Shown: piece by piece, positions 62,863 through 64,000 of the stretch
Numbering within the stretch: position 1 is the stretch's first letter
Layout: each line of letters starts with the position of its first letter
NCBI RefSeq assembly: GCF_003382365.1
Contig: NZ_QTSU01000003.1
Location: forward strand, 310,001-374,000
DNA: 64,000 nucleotides
Reading direction: 5' to 3'
DNA from: Lysobacter silvisoli
Lineage (GTDB): Bacteria > Pseudomonadota > Gammaproteobacteria > Xanthomonadales > Xanthomonadaceae
Program-made: the position numbers and the translations under genes
The notes under the pieces: model-generated
What the model was told of the DNA's origin: nothing
The model's database searches: none
What the model saw: only the letters and a program-made list of their open reading frames with translations

Positions 62863-64000
62863 GCCCGCACACCGGCGACCTGTTCGACGCCCCGCCGCCG
62901 CCCGCGCCGGTCGACGACGCCTACCTGAGCGTGCCGCTGCAGGGCTTGCGCCTGATCGAGGCCAGCGCCGGCACCGGCAAGACCTACACTCTGGCCACCC
63001 TGGTCGCGCGGCTGGTGATCGAGCGCGGCCTGCGCATGAGCCAGATCCTGGCCGTGACGTTCACCGATGCGGCCACCCAGGAACTGCGCGAGCGTTTGCG
63101 CAAACGCATGGTGCTGGCCCGGGACCTGATCGAAGGCGACCCAGACGCACCGGTCGACAACGACGGCGAACGCGCTTCCACGCGCGCGTTGATCCAGGCC
63201 CGCCTGCAAGAAGAATCGCGCGACTCGCTGCGCGCGCGTCTGCGCGATGCCGCGCTCGACATCGACCTGGCCGCGGTGGTCACCATCCACGGCTTCTGCG
63301 CGCGCGTGCTCGCCGAGCACGCGCTGGAAAGCGGCCAGCCGTTCCTGGCGCCGGAACTGATCGGCAGCGATCGCGAGCTGCGCGAGGAAGTGGCGGTGGA
63401 CCTGTGGCGCGCGCTGGGCACCGACAGCGCCACCGCCGAACTGCTGCAGGCGCGTTGGCCGGCCGGTCCGCCGGCGCTGGCCGCCGACCTGGGGCCGCTG
63501 TTGCGTGCGCCACGCCTGCGTCCCGCGCCGCCGGTTGCGTCGCCCGATCCGCTGCCGCTGCTGCAGCAGCGCGCGCAAGCGCTGGCCGAGCAATGCGGCC
63601 GTCACGGCGCGCAGGCCTTCGCCGACCTGCAAGCGGCGATGGACGCCAAGGTGCTCAACGGCCAGACCTGGCGCGCCGAACTGCCCGGCGCACTGCGCCA
63701 GGCGCTGCAGCGCTGGTGCGCGCTGGGCGACGCCACCGCGCCGATCGAACCGCGCATCGACCGGCTCACGCCGCAGGCGCTGGCGGCGAAAACCAACAAG
63801 GGCAAGCAGGCGCTCACGCCGGCCTCGCCGCTGTTCGCGGCGGTCGCCGACTACCTGGACGCGCTGGCCGAACGCCAGGCCTGGCTGGCCGCGCAAAGTC
63901 TGGCCCTGGTCCATCGCGTGCGCGAGCAGGCGGCCGCGCGCATGGCCGAACTCAAGCGCCTGCGCCGCGTGCAGACCTACGACGATCTGATCGACGGCGT
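62859..64000 (+). CDS. recB: Exodeoxyribonuclease V beta chain (RecB), 3' end outside window
   Basis: This is the first 380 residues of RecB, coupled to recC (ATGA). After a Pro-rich start comes the UvrD-type helicase N terminus with Walker A (LIEASAGTGKTYTLATL, about 33-49), motif Ia (ILAVTFTDAATQELRERLRK) and a later helicase segment (AAVVTIHGFCARVLAEHAL). The motif order is that of superfamily 1 helicases of the RecB group. The nuclease domain lies beyond the window. A recD gene would be expected after it. Confidence 0.93.
   Translation, partial: MSPHTGDLFDAPPPPAPVDDAYLSVPLQGLRLIEASAGTGKTYTLATLVARLVIERGLRMSQILAVTFTDAATQELRERLRKRMVLARDLIEGDPDAPVDNDGERASTRALIQARLQEESRDSLRARLRDAALDIDLAAVVTIHGFCARVLAEHALESGQPFLAPELIGSDRELREEVAVDLWRALGTDSATAELLQARWPAGPPALAADLGPLLRAPRLRPAPPVASPDPLPLLQQRAQALAEQCGRHGAQAFADLQAAMDAKVLNGQTWRAELPGALRQALQRWCALGDATAPIEPRIDRLTPQALAAKTNKGKQALTPASPLFAAVADYLDALAERQAWLAAQSLALVHRVREQAAARMAELKRLRRVQTYDDLIDG

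Noticed and set aside
61526-62872. Long minus-strand frames within recC
   Set aside because: Arg/Ala-rich shadow translations; recC is intact on the plus strand.

Overview
The window is about 70% G+C, densely coded, with GTG starts and many ATGA start/stop overlaps. The gaps are filled with three families of short imperfect palindromes. This habit, together with the gene content (PA0069-type radical SAM protein, VpsR-like sigma-54 activator, Mla operon, RecBC, phenylalanine hydroxylase beside an Lrp gene, an ECF sigma factor with a Ser/Thr kinase, RaxA/RaxB-like peptide export), points to a gammaproteobacterium of the Xanthomonadaceae/Lysobacteraceae, most like Lysobacter. That is inference from style and content, not from a marker gene. 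No rRNA, tRNA, CRISPR array, prophage or insertion sequence was recognised.

Layout. 1-5.9 kb: end of an autotransporter, a radical SAM protein, a PAS histidine kinase with its single-domain response regulator, a repeat-filled gap and a 2-oxoglutarate oxygenase. 5.9-14.2 kb: a seven-gene locus resembling the Fap functional-amyloid system of Pseudomonas. It has three GN-repeat subunits, a C39-fold peptidase, an accessory protein and a coiled-coil outer-membrane barrel. It lies behind a sigma-54 promoter with two identical upstream dyads, and a sigma-54 activator is encoded just beyond it. 14.3-22.2 kb: fructose-1,6-bisphosphatase, small membrane and exported proteins, an unusual pair of small proteins (a CheD/CNF-like Cys-His pattern and a secreted protein with an RNase A-like pattern), DNA polymerase IV, a lipid-anchored metallo-beta-lactamase-fold hydrolase, an acetyltransferase and a lipoprotein. 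22.3-31.9 kb: a QseBC-like two-component system with a clear operator, two related DUF1579-like proteins (one fused to NIPSNAP-like modules), a WYL regulator, an HU-like protein, a DesK/DesR-like two-component system and membrane proteins. 32-41.7 kb: an FAD/NAD(P)-binding protein, phenylalanine hydroxylase divergent from an Lrp-type regulator, an amino-acid racemase, an M28 peptidase, and a kinase-TPR gene with its ECF sigma gene.

41.9-46.3 kb: four tiny genes encode double-glycine-leader peptides with mostly proline-rich cores. They surround a C39-peptidase ABC exporter and its HlyD partner. This looks like a self-contained secreted-peptide system and is the best candidate for something undescribed. 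46.4-55 kb: hydrolases, a rhomboid protease, an RlmI-like rRNA methyltransferase, an EamA exporter divergent from a LysR regulator, and RmuC. 55-59.3 kb: a complete mlaFEDCB-mlaA operon for phospholipid transport between the membranes. 59.5 kb to the end: recC and the start of recB.

Intergenic DNA carries three structural repeat families: a roughly 370-bp composite of paired CTCTCCCGC palindromes plus three strong hairpins (three copies), GTAGGAGCGGCG-type REP pairs (often in exact tandem arrays of 146 or 168 bp), and CCCCCTTTGAAAAAGGGGG/GGGGGATTTGCTTT elements. Several arrays have captured the 3' end of the neighbouring gene.
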